NCBI GenBank assembly: GCA_913061215.1
Contig: CAJXSQ010000004.1
Location: 1 to 38,117, forward strand
Reading direction: 5' to 3'
DNA length: 38,117 nucleotides
From: an uncultured Synechococcus sp.
GTDB taxonomy: Bacteria > Cyanobacteriota > Cyanobacteriia > PCC-6307 > Cyanobiaceae
Part shown: positions 31,245 to 38,117 of the stretch, piece by piece
Numbering within the stretch: the stretch's first letter is position 1
How the letters are laid out: each line of letters begins with the position of its first letter
The notes under the pieces: generated by a model
Told to the model about the DNA's origin: nothing
What the model saw: only the letters and a program-made list of their open reading frames with translations
Databases searched by the model: none
Translations under genes and position numbers: made by a program

Positions 31245-32837
31245 ATGAAACTGTTCCAGAAGCTTCTTCTGGCGCCTGCTGCCCTGGGCCTGATGGCTCC
31301 TGTGGCTGCATCCGCCTCTGAACTCAACATCGCTGGCGTCAGCCAGTACGGCTCTGAGGAGCAGGTGACTTCGATCACCCAGTTCTCCGATGTGCAGCCC
31401 ACCGACTGGGCCTACCAGGCACTGAGCAACCTGATCGAGCGCTACGGCTGCGTTGCCGGCTACCCGAACGGCACCTACCGCGGTCAGCGTGCGATGACCC
31501 GCTTTGAAGCGGCCGCCCTGCTGAACGCCTGCCTCGATCGGATCACCGAAGTGACCGACGAGCTGAAGCGCCTGATGAAGGAGTTCGAAAAGGAACTCGC
31601 CATCCTGAAGGGCCGCGTGGATGGCCTGGAGGCCAAAGTGGGTGAGCTGGAAGCCACCCAGTTCTCCACCACCACCAAGCTGAAGGGTGAAGCCACCTTC
31701 GACATGGGTGCCTACACCTATGGCGGTTCTGCCAAGAAGGGCAACAACGGCCCCGGTGTGGGTGACAACGGCCTCTATTCGGCCTTCGTCTTCAACTACG
31801 ACGTCCGTCTGAACCTGAACACCAGCTTCACCGGCAAGGATCTGCTCTACACCCGTCTGCGCGCGGGTAACTACGCCGATTCCGCCTTTGATGGTGGTCA
31901 GTACCGCGGCACCAAGCTCGATAAGTCGTTCGAGTCGAAGGCTGGCCCGAACGTTGTCGATATCGACCGTCTGTACTACACCTTCCCGGTGGGCGACAGC
32001 CTGAAGTTCACCCTGGGTGCCCGCGCTCGTAACACCGAGCTGCTGGCGATCCGTCCTTCGGCTTATAAGTCGAACCTGCTCGACTTCTTCACCGGCACCT
32101 ACGGCGCTTCCGGCGTTTACAACAAGGAAACCGGCGCAGCCATCGGTGCTGTGTGGAAGCAGAAGGTGAAGAAGGGCAATCCCTACATGGCCGCTTCGGT
32201 GAGCTATGTGGCCAAGAATGCTCAGGATGGCAACCCGAACACCGGCGGCATCATGACCGACGGTGGCGGCGGCTCCTTCACCGCTCAGATCGGTGGTGCC
32301 GGCAAGCAGTGGGGCCTCACCGGCGCCTACCGCTACGGCCAGTGCGGTACCGACATCCGCTCCGGTACGCAGTACACCTACGCCCTCTCCAAGCTGAAGT
32401 GTGCTGACCTGAACGGCGGCGCTGCCACCAACAGCTTTGCCATCAACGGCTACTGGCAGCCCCAGGACGGCGGCTGGGTGCCCTCCATCAGCGCCAGCTG
32501 GGGCATCACCGGTTTCACCGATGGCTATGAGGACCTGAGCAACACCCAGAACGCTCAGTCCTGGATGGTGGGCCTCCAGTGGGAGGACGTGTTCATCAAG
32601 GGCAACTCCGCCGGTATGGCCGTGGGTCAACAGCCCTTCACCACCTCCACCTTCAACGGCGACACTCCCTACGACGGCAACTACGCCTGGGAGTGGTGGT
32701 ACAACTTCCAGGTCACCGACAACATCAGCGTGACCCCGGCTCTGTTCTATCTGAGCCGTCCCGCTGGTCAGAACACCCCTCAGGGTGAGACCTTCAACGC
32801 CTTCGGTGGCGTGGTTCAGGTGGGCTTCAAGTTCTGA
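31245..32837 (+). CDS. SLH-domain, OprB-type outer-membrane porin
   Basis: This is the main type of cyanobacterial porin (Som/iron-uptake-porin family). The ATG at 31245 gives 530 aa with a signal peptide MKLFQKLLLAPAALGLMAPV...ASASEL; the track start lies in the leader. One SLH domain (about 45-100, FSDVQPTDWAYQALSNLIER) should bind peptidoglycan-linked glycan. A coiled coil (about 103-141, LKRLMKEFEKELAILKG) follows, then a beta-barrel with alternating aromatic strands ending in VQVGFKF. The terminal Phe is the usual barrel-assembly signal. Codon use is biased as in highly expressed genes. Confidence 0.93.
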   Translation: MKLFQKLLLAPAALGLMAPVAASASELNIAGVSQYGSEEQVTSITQFSDVQPTDWAYQALSNLIERYGCVAGYPNGTYRGQRAMTRFEAAALLNACLDRITEVTDELKRLMKEFEKELAILKGRVDGLEAKVGELEATQFSTTTKLKGEATFDMGAYTYGGSAKKGNNGPGVGDNGLYSAFVFNYDVRLNLNTSFTGKDLLYTRLRAGNYADSAFDGGQYRGTKLDKSFESKAGPNVVDIDRLYYTFPVGDSLKFTLGARARNTELLAIRPSAYKSNLLDFFTGTYGASGVYNKETGAAIGAVWKQKVKKGNPYMAASVSYVAKNAQDGNPNTGGIMTDGGGGSFTAQIGGAGKQWGLTGAYRYGQCGTDIRSGTQYTYALSKLKCADLNGGAATNSFAINGYWQPQDGGWVPSISASWGITGFTDGYEDLSNTQNAQSWMVGLQWEDVFIKGNSAGMAVGQQPFTTSTFNGDTPYDGNYAWEWWYNFQVTDNISVTPALFYLSRPAGQNTPQGETFNAFGGVVQVGFKF

Positions 32838-32864
32838 TCCTCACGCTCCCTCACACATCCCTCA

Positions 32865-32891
32865 GCCCCTCGCGTCAGCGGGGGGCTTTTT
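32865..32891 (+). terminator. Intrinsic terminator after the porin
   Basis: GCCCCTCGC (32865-32873) pairs with GCGGGGGGC (32878-32886) over nine positions with one G-U pair, loop GTCA, followed by five T. It lies 27 bases after the porin stop and ends that single-gene transcript. Confidence 0.88.
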
Positions 32892-32950
32892 CATGAGCTG
32901 CGGCCAGGCCCGGTGCCGTCGGCGGTGAAGATGGAGGCTGATCCCCGCCG

Positions 32951-33628
32951 TTGCTCTTGCCCTCGCCCCGGTCGTCCCGTGATCCGTATCAGGTGCTGGG
33001 GGTGGCGGCCTCCGCCAGCGCCGCGGAGTTGAAGGCGGCCTACCGGGCTCTGGTGAAGCAGCATCATCCCGATGCCGGGGGAGACGAGCATCGGATCCTC
33101 GAGCTCAACGCCGCCTGGGAGGTGCTGGGCGACGCAGAGCGGCGGGCTGAGCACGATCGCCTGCACCGCCGATCCAGCCAGGCGCAAACCCGCGCCGCCC
33201 GCACGGCCACCGCTCAGGCGGCCCGCGGCGATGCCGAGCTCCTGGCCTGGCTGCAACAGGTGTATGCCCCGATCGATCGGTTGCTGGCCCAGGTGATCAA
33301 TCCCTTCCCGGCGCAGCTGCGAGCCCTCTCCGCTGATCCCTACGACGACCAGCTGATGGAGGCCTTCTGCGGTTTCCTGGAGCAGAGCCAGGCCAAGCTG
33401 GAGAAGGTGGAAACCCTGTATCGCTCCCTGGCGGCTCCCGCTTCAGCCCAGGGCTTCAGCCTCAGCCTCTATCACTGCCTCTCCCAGGTGCAGGACGCCC
33501 TCACGGAGCTGGAGCGCTACACGATGGGCTATGTGGATGGCTATCTGCGCGATGGCCGCGAGATGCTGCGGGAGGCCAAGCAGCGCCGCTCCCGCCTGCA
33601 CGACGAGCGGCGGCGCCTGGAGATTTAG
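32951..33628 (+). CDS. J-domain (DnaJ-like) protein
   Basis: The N-terminal 65 residues form a J domain: DPYQVLGVAASASAAELKAA, the Hsp70-activating HPD in VKQHHPDAGG (about 36-45), then LELNAAWEVLGDAERRAEHD. It should stimulate a DnaK partner. The remaining ~160 residues are helical and unlike the Gly/Phe or zinc domains of true DnaJ, so it is a type C J-protein with unknown client. A stop in frame at 32939 means the start must be TTG 32951 or TTG 32957, both rare; TTG 32951 is used. Its stop overlaps that of ndhO by four bases. Confidence 0.85.
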   Translation: MLLPSPRSSRDPYQVLGVAASASAAELKAAYRALVKQHHPDAGGDEHRILELNAAWEVLGDAERRAEHDRLHRRSSQAQTRAARTATAQAARGDAELLAWLQQVYAPIDRLLAQVINPFPAQLRALSADPYDDQLMEAFCGFLEQSQAKLEKVETLYRSLAAPASAQGFSLSLYHCLSQVQDALTELERYTMGYVDGYLRDGREMLREAKQRRSRLHDERRRLEI

Positions 33629-33876
33629 AAGGCCTCGAGCTGGTCGGCCCGCAGCCACACATCCGGTACGGGCCGGCGGAAGCGCAGCTGGGCGTAGTCG
33701 CCCTTGAGCAGCAGCACCTCGGCCGGTCCTTCAAAGATGTAGTTGGGAGCTGCGGCATCGCTGGCCTGGGCTTCCAGGCTGGCGCCATAGGCCGCGCGGT
33801 TCACCTTCACCAGGCTGCCCTTCTTGATGGTGCTCTTGGCTGCGGCCTGAGGTGCCGCTGCGGGCGTTTCAGCCAT
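33625..33876 (-). CDS. ndhO: NAD(P)H-quinone oxidoreductase subunit O
   Basis: NdhO is a small cyanobacterial/chloroplast-specific subunit of the NDH-1 complex, on the stromal side, used in cyclic electron flow and respiration. The 83-aa protein has an Ala-rich N-terminus then IKKGSLVKVNRAAYGASLEA, PNYIFEGPAEVLLLKGDYAQ and the terminal PVPDVWLRADQLEAF, all diagnostic. Length is normal. It is divergent from the antiporter gene by 39 bases. Confidence 0.94.
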   Translation of the reverse strand: MAETPAAAPQAAAKSTIKKGSLVKVNRAAYGASLEAQASDAAAPNYIFEGPAEVLLLKGDYAQLRFRRPVPDVWLRADQLEAF

Positions 33877-33915
33877 GGCGCTTGTGCGTGCTGCCAGGCA
33901 GGCTAGAGCCCTCCT

Positions 33916-35160
33916 GTGAGTCCTTGTTCTGTGCCCTTAAGCCTGGCGCTGTTGCTGGTGCTGTTCGGCGGCCTGCTGCTGCTGGCCCTCTTCCTGGACG
34001 ACATCGCCTCCCAGATCCGCATGCCCGGCATCCTGCTGGTGCTGGTGCTCGGCCTGCTCATCGACAACGACGTGCAGCCGGGCCCCGCTCAGCAGCCCTC
34101 ACTGATGAGCCTCAGTCACGCCGATCAGCTGGCCCAGTTCGCCCTGGTGCTGGTGCTGTTCTTCGGGGGGCTGGCCGCCAACTGGCAGCAGATCCGTCAG
34201 GTGCTGGTGCCCTCGCTGCGCCTGGCCACGCTCGGATCGCTGCTCACCGCCGGCGCCCTTTCGCTGGTGGTGCTTCTGGCCCAGAGCCTGCCGCTGCGCG
34301 AGTACGCCCTGGGTGTGGCCGGTGCGCTGTTCATCGGTGCCATGTTCTGCAGCACCGATGCTTCGGCCGTTCTCACCCTGCTCAGGCCCCTGCGCCAGCG
34401 CTTGCCCCTGCGCCTGCTGGACCTGCTCGAGTGCGAATCCGGCTTCAACGACCCCATCGCCGTGGTGCTCGCCGGCCTCGCCTTGGCCCTGCCGCACAGC
34501 CAGGACACCGAGCTGGCGCCGCTGCTGGTGGAGGTGGTGCGCCAGTTTCTGCTCGGGGCCTTCCTGGGCTTTCTCGGGGGTAAGGCAGCGGGGCTGATGC
34601 TGGGAAAGCGGCGCCATCCGCTCAATCTCAGCCAGGTGACGGTGATGGCCCTGGCTGCCCTGATGCTGGTGGCCGGCGGCTCGGCCCTGGTGGGGGCCAG
34701 CCCGCTGCTGGCCGCCTATGTGATGGGGCTGGTGCTGGGCAACAGCGAGGAGGTGGACCAGGAGCAGCTGGAGGCCAGCCAGGCCGGCTTCGCCAAGCTG
34801 GCCGAGCTGATGCTGTTCCTGTGCCTGGGGCTGGTGGTGCAGCCCACCGATGTGGTGGCGTTGATGCCCACTGCCCTGCTGCTGCTGCTGGTGCTGCTGC
34901 TGGTGCGTTGGCTGGTGGTGGCCCTGCTGCTGCTGCGCTCCGGTTTCAGCCGTGCCGATTGCCATTTCACGGCCCTGGCAGGGCTGCGCGGAGCCGTGCC
35001 GGTGGCCATTGCCCTGCAGGCGGCCGCTTCCGATGTGCCCTGGGGTGAGGCGATGCCAGCCTTTGCCTTGGCGGTGGTGCTGCTGGGCCTGGTGCTGCAG
35101 GGATCGCTGCTGCAGCCTGTGGCGCGGCGGCTGGGCCTGGTGGCTGCGTCCCATCCCTAG
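33916..35160 (+). CDS. CPA1-type Na+(K+)/H+ antiporter
   Basis: A 414-aa, about 12-helix membrane transporter starting at GTG. CPA1 landmarks are FCSTDASAVLTLLRP, LECESGFNDPIAVVLAGLAL with the ion-binding Asn-Asp pair, and LRGAVPVAIALQAA. It resembles the NhaP2/CvrA type but stops after the membrane domain, lacking the C-terminal TrkA-C/CorC regulatory domains. It should move Na+ or K+ against H+ across the plasma or thylakoid membrane. The ion choice cannot be read from sequence. Confidence 0.88.
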   Translation: MSPCSVPLSLALLLVLFGGLLLLALFLDDIASQIRMPGILLVLVLGLLIDNDVQPGPAQQPSLMSLSHADQLAQFALVLVLFFGGLAANWQQIRQVLVPSLRLATLGSLLTAGALSLVVLLAQSLPLREYALGVAGALFIGAMFCSTDASAVLTLLRPLRQRLPLRLLDLLECESGFNDPIAVVLAGLALALPHSQDTELAPLLVEVVRQFLLGAFLGFLGGKAAGLMLGKRRHPLNLSQVTVMALAALMLVAGGSALVGASPLLAAYVMGLVLGNSEEVDQEQLEASQAGFAKLAELMLFLCLGLVVQPTDVVALMPTALLLLLVLLLVRWLVVALLLLRSGFSRADCHFTALAGLRGAVPVAIALQAAASDVPWGEAMPAFALAVVLLGLVLQGSLLQPVARRLGLVAASHP

Positions 35161-35187
35161 CGTTGGCCTTGAGTTTGAGCTGAGCGC

Positions 35188-36117
35188 GTGCGGATTCTCT
35201 TGGTGGGTTGCAGCGGTTTCGTGGGCCGCGCCCTGGTGCCGCTGCTGCTGGAGGCCGGTCACACGCTCACGCTGGTGAGCCGCAGCAGCCGGCCCCTGCC
35301 GGCCCTGGAGCACCCGCAGCTGCAGCGCCTGCAGGCCGATCCCTCGCGTGCCGCCAGCTGGCAGCAGCCCCCCCTGCAGCAGGCGTTGGCTGAAGCGGAA
35401 GCCGTGGTGAACCTGGCCGGCGAACCGATCGCGGAGAAGCGCTGGACCCCGCAGCACCTGCAGCTGCTCAGCAGCAGCCGGATCGACACCACCCGCGCCC
35501 TGGTGGCCGCCATGGCTGCCCTGCCGGAGGAGCAGCGGCCGGGGGTGCTGATCAATGGATCGGCCATCGGCTACTACGGCACCAGCACCACGCAGCGCTT
35601 CGTGGAGAGCAGCCCCGCCGGAGGTGATGTTCTCGGCGGGCTCTGCGCCGCCTGGGAGGCGGAAGCCCGCGCAGCGGAGGCCTTCTGCCGGGTGGTGATC
35701 CTGCGGATCGGCATCGTGCTCGGCGGCGATGGCGGTGCCCTCGGCAAGATGCTGCCGGTGTTCCGGCTGGGCTTCGGCGGGCCGATCGGGACGGGTCAGC
35801 AGTGGATGAGCTGGATCTCCCGCCGCGATCTCTGCCAGTTGATCGCCACCGCGATCACCGATCAGGCTTACAGCGGCGCGTATAACGCCGTGGCGCCCGA
35901 GCCCTGCCGCATGGCGGCCTTCGCTGCGGCGCTCGGCCGTTGCCTGGGCCGACCCAGCCTGCTGCCCGTGCCGGGGCCGATGCTGCAGCTGTTGCTGGGG
36001 GATGGCGCCAAGGTGGTGCTGGAAGGCCAGCAGGTGCTGCCGCAGCGCCTGCTGGAGCAGGGTTTCCCGTTCCGCGACGCTGAGCTCAGCGCTGCACTCG
36101 CCGCTGCCACCAGTTGA
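35188..36117 (+). CDS. TIGR01777-type NAD-dependent epimerase (SDR39U1-like)
   Basis: The 309-aa protein starts at GTG (MRILLVGCSGFVGRALVPLL) with the Rossmann GxxGxxG modified to GCSGFVG. It carries the family signature NLAGEPIAEKRWTPQHLQLL, then INGSAIGYYG (Tyr of YxxxK not evident) and a C-terminal DUF1731-type region (LGRPSLLPVPGPMLQLLLGD). Members occur in bacteria and plants; a plastid homologue is linked to cell-division control. The reaction is unknown. It begins 27 bases after the antiporter, probably in the same transcript, and its end overlaps the opposing gene by 32 bases. Confidence 0.88.
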   Translation: MRILLVGCSGFVGRALVPLLLEAGHTLTLVSRSSRPLPALEHPQLQRLQADPSRAASWQQPPLQQALAEAEAVVNLAGEPIAEKRWTPQHLQLLSSSRIDTTRALVAAMAALPEEQRPGVLINGSAIGYYGTSTTQRFVESSPAGGDVLGGLCAAWEAEARAAEAFCRVVILRIGIVLGGDGGALGKMLPVFRLGFGGPIGTGQQWMSWISRRDLCQLIATAITDQAYSGAYNAVAPEPCRMAAFAAALGRCLGRPSLLPVPGPMLQLLLGDGAKVVLEGQQVLPQRLLEQGFPFRDAELSAALAAATS

Positions 36118-36367
36118 GGGCCCAGCCCAGCACGCCACTGAGGATCGCAGCGCCCATCAGCAGGCCGATCGCCGGGGTGAACAGCGGCTCCCACAGCCGC
36201 TGAAACCAATCCAGGGGTGTGTCGATGCCGCGGCTGTGGCACAGCACCGCCACGCCGAACCAGATCGCCCCGGCGATCACCACGAACACATCCACCACCA
36301 GCAGGGTGTCGATCCAGCCTTTGAGGCGCTGGCCGAGCGGTTGGGCGCTGCTGCTGGGTTCAGCCAT
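36086..36367 (-). CDS. Small conserved two-helix membrane protein
   Basis: A 93-aa protein without a known name. A short Ser-rich N-terminus precedes an amphipathic piece (LGQRLKGWIDTLLVVDVFVV), two likely membrane helices (about 22-42 and 63-83), and a basic end (WWQRRVQR). The loop RGIDTPLDWFQRLWEPLFTP between the helices is the most distinctive part. The ATG overlaps the end of the LpxB-like gene by eight bases, so it is translated with it. Role unknown. Confidence 0.7.
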   Translation of the reverse strand: MAEPSSSAQPLGQRLKGWIDTLLVVDVFVVIAGAIWFGVAVLCHSRGIDTPLDWFQRLWEPLFTPAIGLLMGAAILSGVLGWALNWWQRRVQR

Positions 36368-37580
36368 TCAGGAGGGCCTGCAGATCGGCGGCCATCCTGG
36401 CGGCACCGCCGCCGCTGCCGATGCGCTCCCGCCCCAGTTGTTGCAGCTCGTTCCGCCAGCGCTGATCGTGGAGGAGCCGCTCCAGCAGGTTCTCCAGCAG
36501 CCTGGCGGTGCCATCGAGCTGTTGTTCGCTGCCGGCGGCGCCGTTGGCGCAGAACACACCCGGCCCCAGCAGGCGCCGCTGGGCTTCCGCGAAGTTCTCG
36601 GTGAACTGGGGGCCATCACCCACCAGCTGCAGCACGGGCTTGCCCAGGCCCACGCACTGTTCGGCGGCCGTGCCTGTCATCGAGAGCAGCAGGTCGCACT
36701 GCTGCACCACCGCGGCGAAGCGGCCCCATTCCAGCTGCAGGCGCAGGGGGCCGCGCTGCAGGCTGCAGCTCTCGTCCCCATCCAGCTGCAGCTTCCAGCC
36801 CAGCCGGCTGGCCAGGGGGGCCACCTCCTGGGGGGTGAGCTTGCCCACCAGTGCGGCGTGCAGGCCCAGGCGCTCCGCTGGGCGTAAGGGTTCCGGCAGG
36901 CGCTCCAGCAACCGCAGCATCAGCTCCAGGTTGTGCAGCGCCTCGGGCAGGCGACTGCCCGGCAGCAGGCCCAGCCGTTGCAGCGGGCTGCCTGCCAGGG
37001 GCTCGCTGGCGCTGAGGGCGCCGTCGAAGAAGGGATTGCCGAAGAAGTGCACCGGCCGCTGCAGCTGGCCGCTGAGGTCGGCGGCGGTGAGCGCATCGCG
37101 GCTGTAGATGGCCCGCGTGCGCCGCTGGCGCAGGCAGGGGGCGCAGGGCCAGGGCAGGCGCAGCCGGCCCTCGTAGTGGCTGGAGTAGGCCACCAGATAG
37201 GTGGCTGTTGGCCGGCGGCTCAGCCAGGCCGCCATCACGGGGATCACATCGCCCACCACCAGGATCAGTTGGTAGCGGCGGGCGATGCGCAGCAGCAGCA
37301 GCAAGCGACCCAGCAGGTACAGGATCTGCCCCTGCACCACTTCGGTGAGCCGCCCCAGCGCACTGGTGTAGCCCAGGCCGCCGGTGCTGTACTCGCGGGT
37401 GCGGCCGCGGATGCGGATCCCGGCTTGTTCGTAGGCGCGGCCATGGCCCACCAGAGGCAGGGCTTCAACGCTCAGCCCGCGCTGCTGCAGGGCCTCACCG
37501 ATCAGAGCGCCGCTGAGATCTTCTCCGTGGCCGTTGCTCAGCAGCAGAATCGGCTGGCCGCCACCGCTGGGCCGGTTCAA
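36360..37580 (-). CDS. Lipid-A-disaccharide synthase-related (LpxB-like) protein
   Basis: A 406-aa GT-B-fold protein of the LpxB-related group found in cyanobacteria. It begins near PILLLSNGHGEDLSGALIGE, with EYSTGGLGYTSALGRLTEV, LVVGDVIPVMAAW, HFFGNPFFDG, GLLPGSRLPEALHNL and a C-terminal LLSMTGTAAEQCVGLGKPVLQLVGDGPQ, the nucleotide-sugar site. The track start at 37871 lies antisense-like within the TPR gene; TTG 37580 overlaps that gene's stop (TTGA) and gives the expected size. It may make a disaccharide lipid, but not necessarily lipid A. Confidence 0.85.
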   Translation of the reverse strand: MNRPSGGGQPILLLSNGHGEDLSGALIGEALQQRGLSVEALPLVGHGRAYEQAGIRIRGRTREYSTGGLGYTSALGRLTEVVQGQILYLLGRLLLLLRIARRYQLILVVGDVIPVMAAWLSRRPTATYLVAYSSHYEGRLRLPWPCAPCLRQRRTRAIYSRDALTAADLSGQLQRPVHFFGNPFFDGALSASEPLAGSPLQRLGLLPGSRLPEALHNLELMLRLLERLPEPLRPAERLGLHAALVGKLTPQEVAPLASRLGWKLQLDGDESCSLQRGPLRLQLEWGRFAAVVQQCDLLLSMTGTAAEQCVGLGKPVLQLVGDGPQFTENFAEAQRRLLGPGVFCANGAAGSEQQLDGTARLLENLLERLLHDQRWRNELQQLGRERIGSGGGAARMAADLQALLNG

Positions 37581-38005
37581 CCCTTCAGCCAAGCCTGAAC
37601 TTTTTGCAGCGCCTGCCAGTCGGGACGGCGGGCCAGACCATCGGCGATCGAGCCATCCAGCTCCTCGGCCAGGTCGGGGGCCATCGCCCGCACGCGCATC
37701 ACCCACTCGATGTGCTCGCGCACGCCCTTGGCGTTGGTTTCCAGCATCGCCAGGCTGAGGTTGATCCGGGCCTGCGGATCCTGGGGGTTGAGCTTCACGG
37801 CATTGCGTGCCGAGCGCAGGGCCGCCTGGGGTTGGTTGTCGAGCAGCTGCAGCCAGGCCAGGCAGGTCCACCCCGCCGAGAGCCGCGGCTCGTGCTGGGT
37901 GATCGTGAGGAAGCTGTCGATCACCTCCGGCAGCGGCGCACCCTCCTGGTAGCGCTGCAGAGCCTGCTCAAACAGCGAAGGGGCTTCGGCAACGGCGTCG
38001 GTCAT
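37577..38005 (-). CDS. TPR-repeat protein
   Basis: The ATG at 38005 gives 142 aa (MTDAVAEAPSLFEQALQRYQ); the track start lies in the spacer. Two tetratricopeptide-type units are visible: LSAGWTCLAWLQLLDNQPQA with AALRSARNAVKLNPQDPQA, then RINLSLAMLETNAKG. TPR proteins serve as binding platforms; the partner is unknown. It lies 59 bases downstream of the HesB-type gene and is translationally coupled to the LpxB-like gene. Confidence 0.82.
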   Translation of the reverse strand: MTDAVAEAPSLFEQALQRYQEGAPLPEVIDSFLTITQHEPRLSAGWTCLAWLQLLDNQPQAALRSARNAVKLNPQDPQARINLSLAMLETNAKGVREHIEWVMRVRAMAPDLAEELDGSIADGLARRPDWQALQKVQAWLKG

Positions 38006-38064
38006 GGGGCTGGCAGCGGGCCTGTTCTTGCCCTCAGGTTCGCACCCGGGCGGCCAGGGCTGGC

Positions 38065-38117
38065 TCACACCGCAAACGAGCTGCCGCAGCCGCAGGTCTG
38101 GGTGGCGTTGGGGTTGG
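38065..38117 (-). CDS. Iron-sulfur cluster assembly protein, HesB/IscA/ErpA type (3' partial end)
   Basis: Only the last 17 codons are in the window, too few for the ORF track. They read NPNATQTCGCGSSFAV then TGA. The CGCGxSF ending with its two conserved cysteines is the hallmark of A-type iron-sulfur carriers. The rest lies beyond 38117. Such proteins donate Fe-S clusters, relevant for photosystem I and NDH-1. Which member it is cannot be decided from this piece. Confidence 0.88.
   Translation of the reverse strand, partial: NPNATQTCGCGSSFAV

Noticed and set aside
30300-32630. 776-aa minus-strand ORF spanning the porin and ArnT-like gene
   Set aside because: It is antisense to the clearly coding porin and merely shares the frame of the ArnT shadow. 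The composition is typical of a GC-rich opposite-strand frame and no family is visible.
34099-36138. 679-aa minus-strand ORF
   Set aside because: Antisense to the antiporter and the epimerase; Gln/His-rich because Leu codons CTG read as CAG on the other strand.
1-38117. CRISPR array, insertion sequence or prophage
   Set aside because: No regularly spaced direct repeats, transposase motifs, terminal repeats or phage structural genes were found. CTG/CAG-rich stretches are leucine/glutamine codon runs.

Overview
The window is a GC-rich stretch of chromosome from a cyanobacterium. Photosystem I subunits VIII and XI (psaI, psaL), the NDH-1 subunit NdhO and an SLH/OprB-type porin identify the phylum. 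The very high GC content, short spacers and protein flavours point to a freshwater or brackish picocyanobacterium of the Cyanobium / Synechococcus 5.2 type. That placement is inference; no 16S gene is present.

Region 1 (1-13510, + strand) is the ribosomal protein superoperon in typical cyanobacterial order: rpsC (5' truncated by the window), rplP, rpmC, rpsQ, rplN, rplX, rplE, rpsH, rplF, rplR, rpsE, rplO, secY, adk, rpmJ, rpsM, rpsK, rpoA, rplQ, truA, rplM, rpsI, rpmE, prfA. It couples ribosome assembly, protein export, RNA polymerase alpha and peptide release. Clear intrinsic terminators lie after rplO, rplQ and rpmE, so it is probably several transcription units or is attenuated. Several track starts were moved downstream (rplE, secY, rpoA, rplM).

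Region 2 (13520-19697) holds an HNH endonuclease, alanine racemase (alr), tRNA-Ser(GCU), a beta-lactamase-like serine hydrolase, an NlpC/P60 peptidase, a DUF819 membrane protein, a GtrB-like glycosyltransferase and a small HEAT-like protein. Three of these genes make or cut peptidoglycan-type substrates.

Region 3 (19793-23018) holds psaI and psaL, and convergent to them a full-length P-type ATPase homologue that has lost nearly all catalytic motifs. Next comes a roughly 310-base gap with no long ORF. It contains a foldable leader, a near-perfect Shine-Dalgarno, one or two tiny overlapping ORFs and a strong terminator. This gap and the pseudo-ATPase are the two most novel-looking items.

Region 4 (22989-31078) is a membrane glycosylation locus: two DUF2079 proteins, a GtrA-YdjC fusion, a second GtrB-like glycosyltransferase, an unnamed membrane protein and an ArnT/GT39-like transferase. 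Together they look like a pathway that charges a polyprenyl phosphate with sugar, flips it, deacetylates or otherwise edits the glycan, and transfers it outside the membrane. The acceptor is unknown.

Region 5 (31079-38117) has the porin with an inverted repeat in its leader, a J-domain protein, ndhO, a CPA1 Na+/H+ antiporter, a TIGR01777-type epimerase, and a minus-strand run reading HesB/IscA-type protein (partial), TPR protein, LpxB-like protein, small membrane protein. No CRISPR array, insertion sequence, prophage or origin was seen. Gene packing is extreme: three divergent start pairs are only 17-39 bases apart and five convergent pairs overlap.
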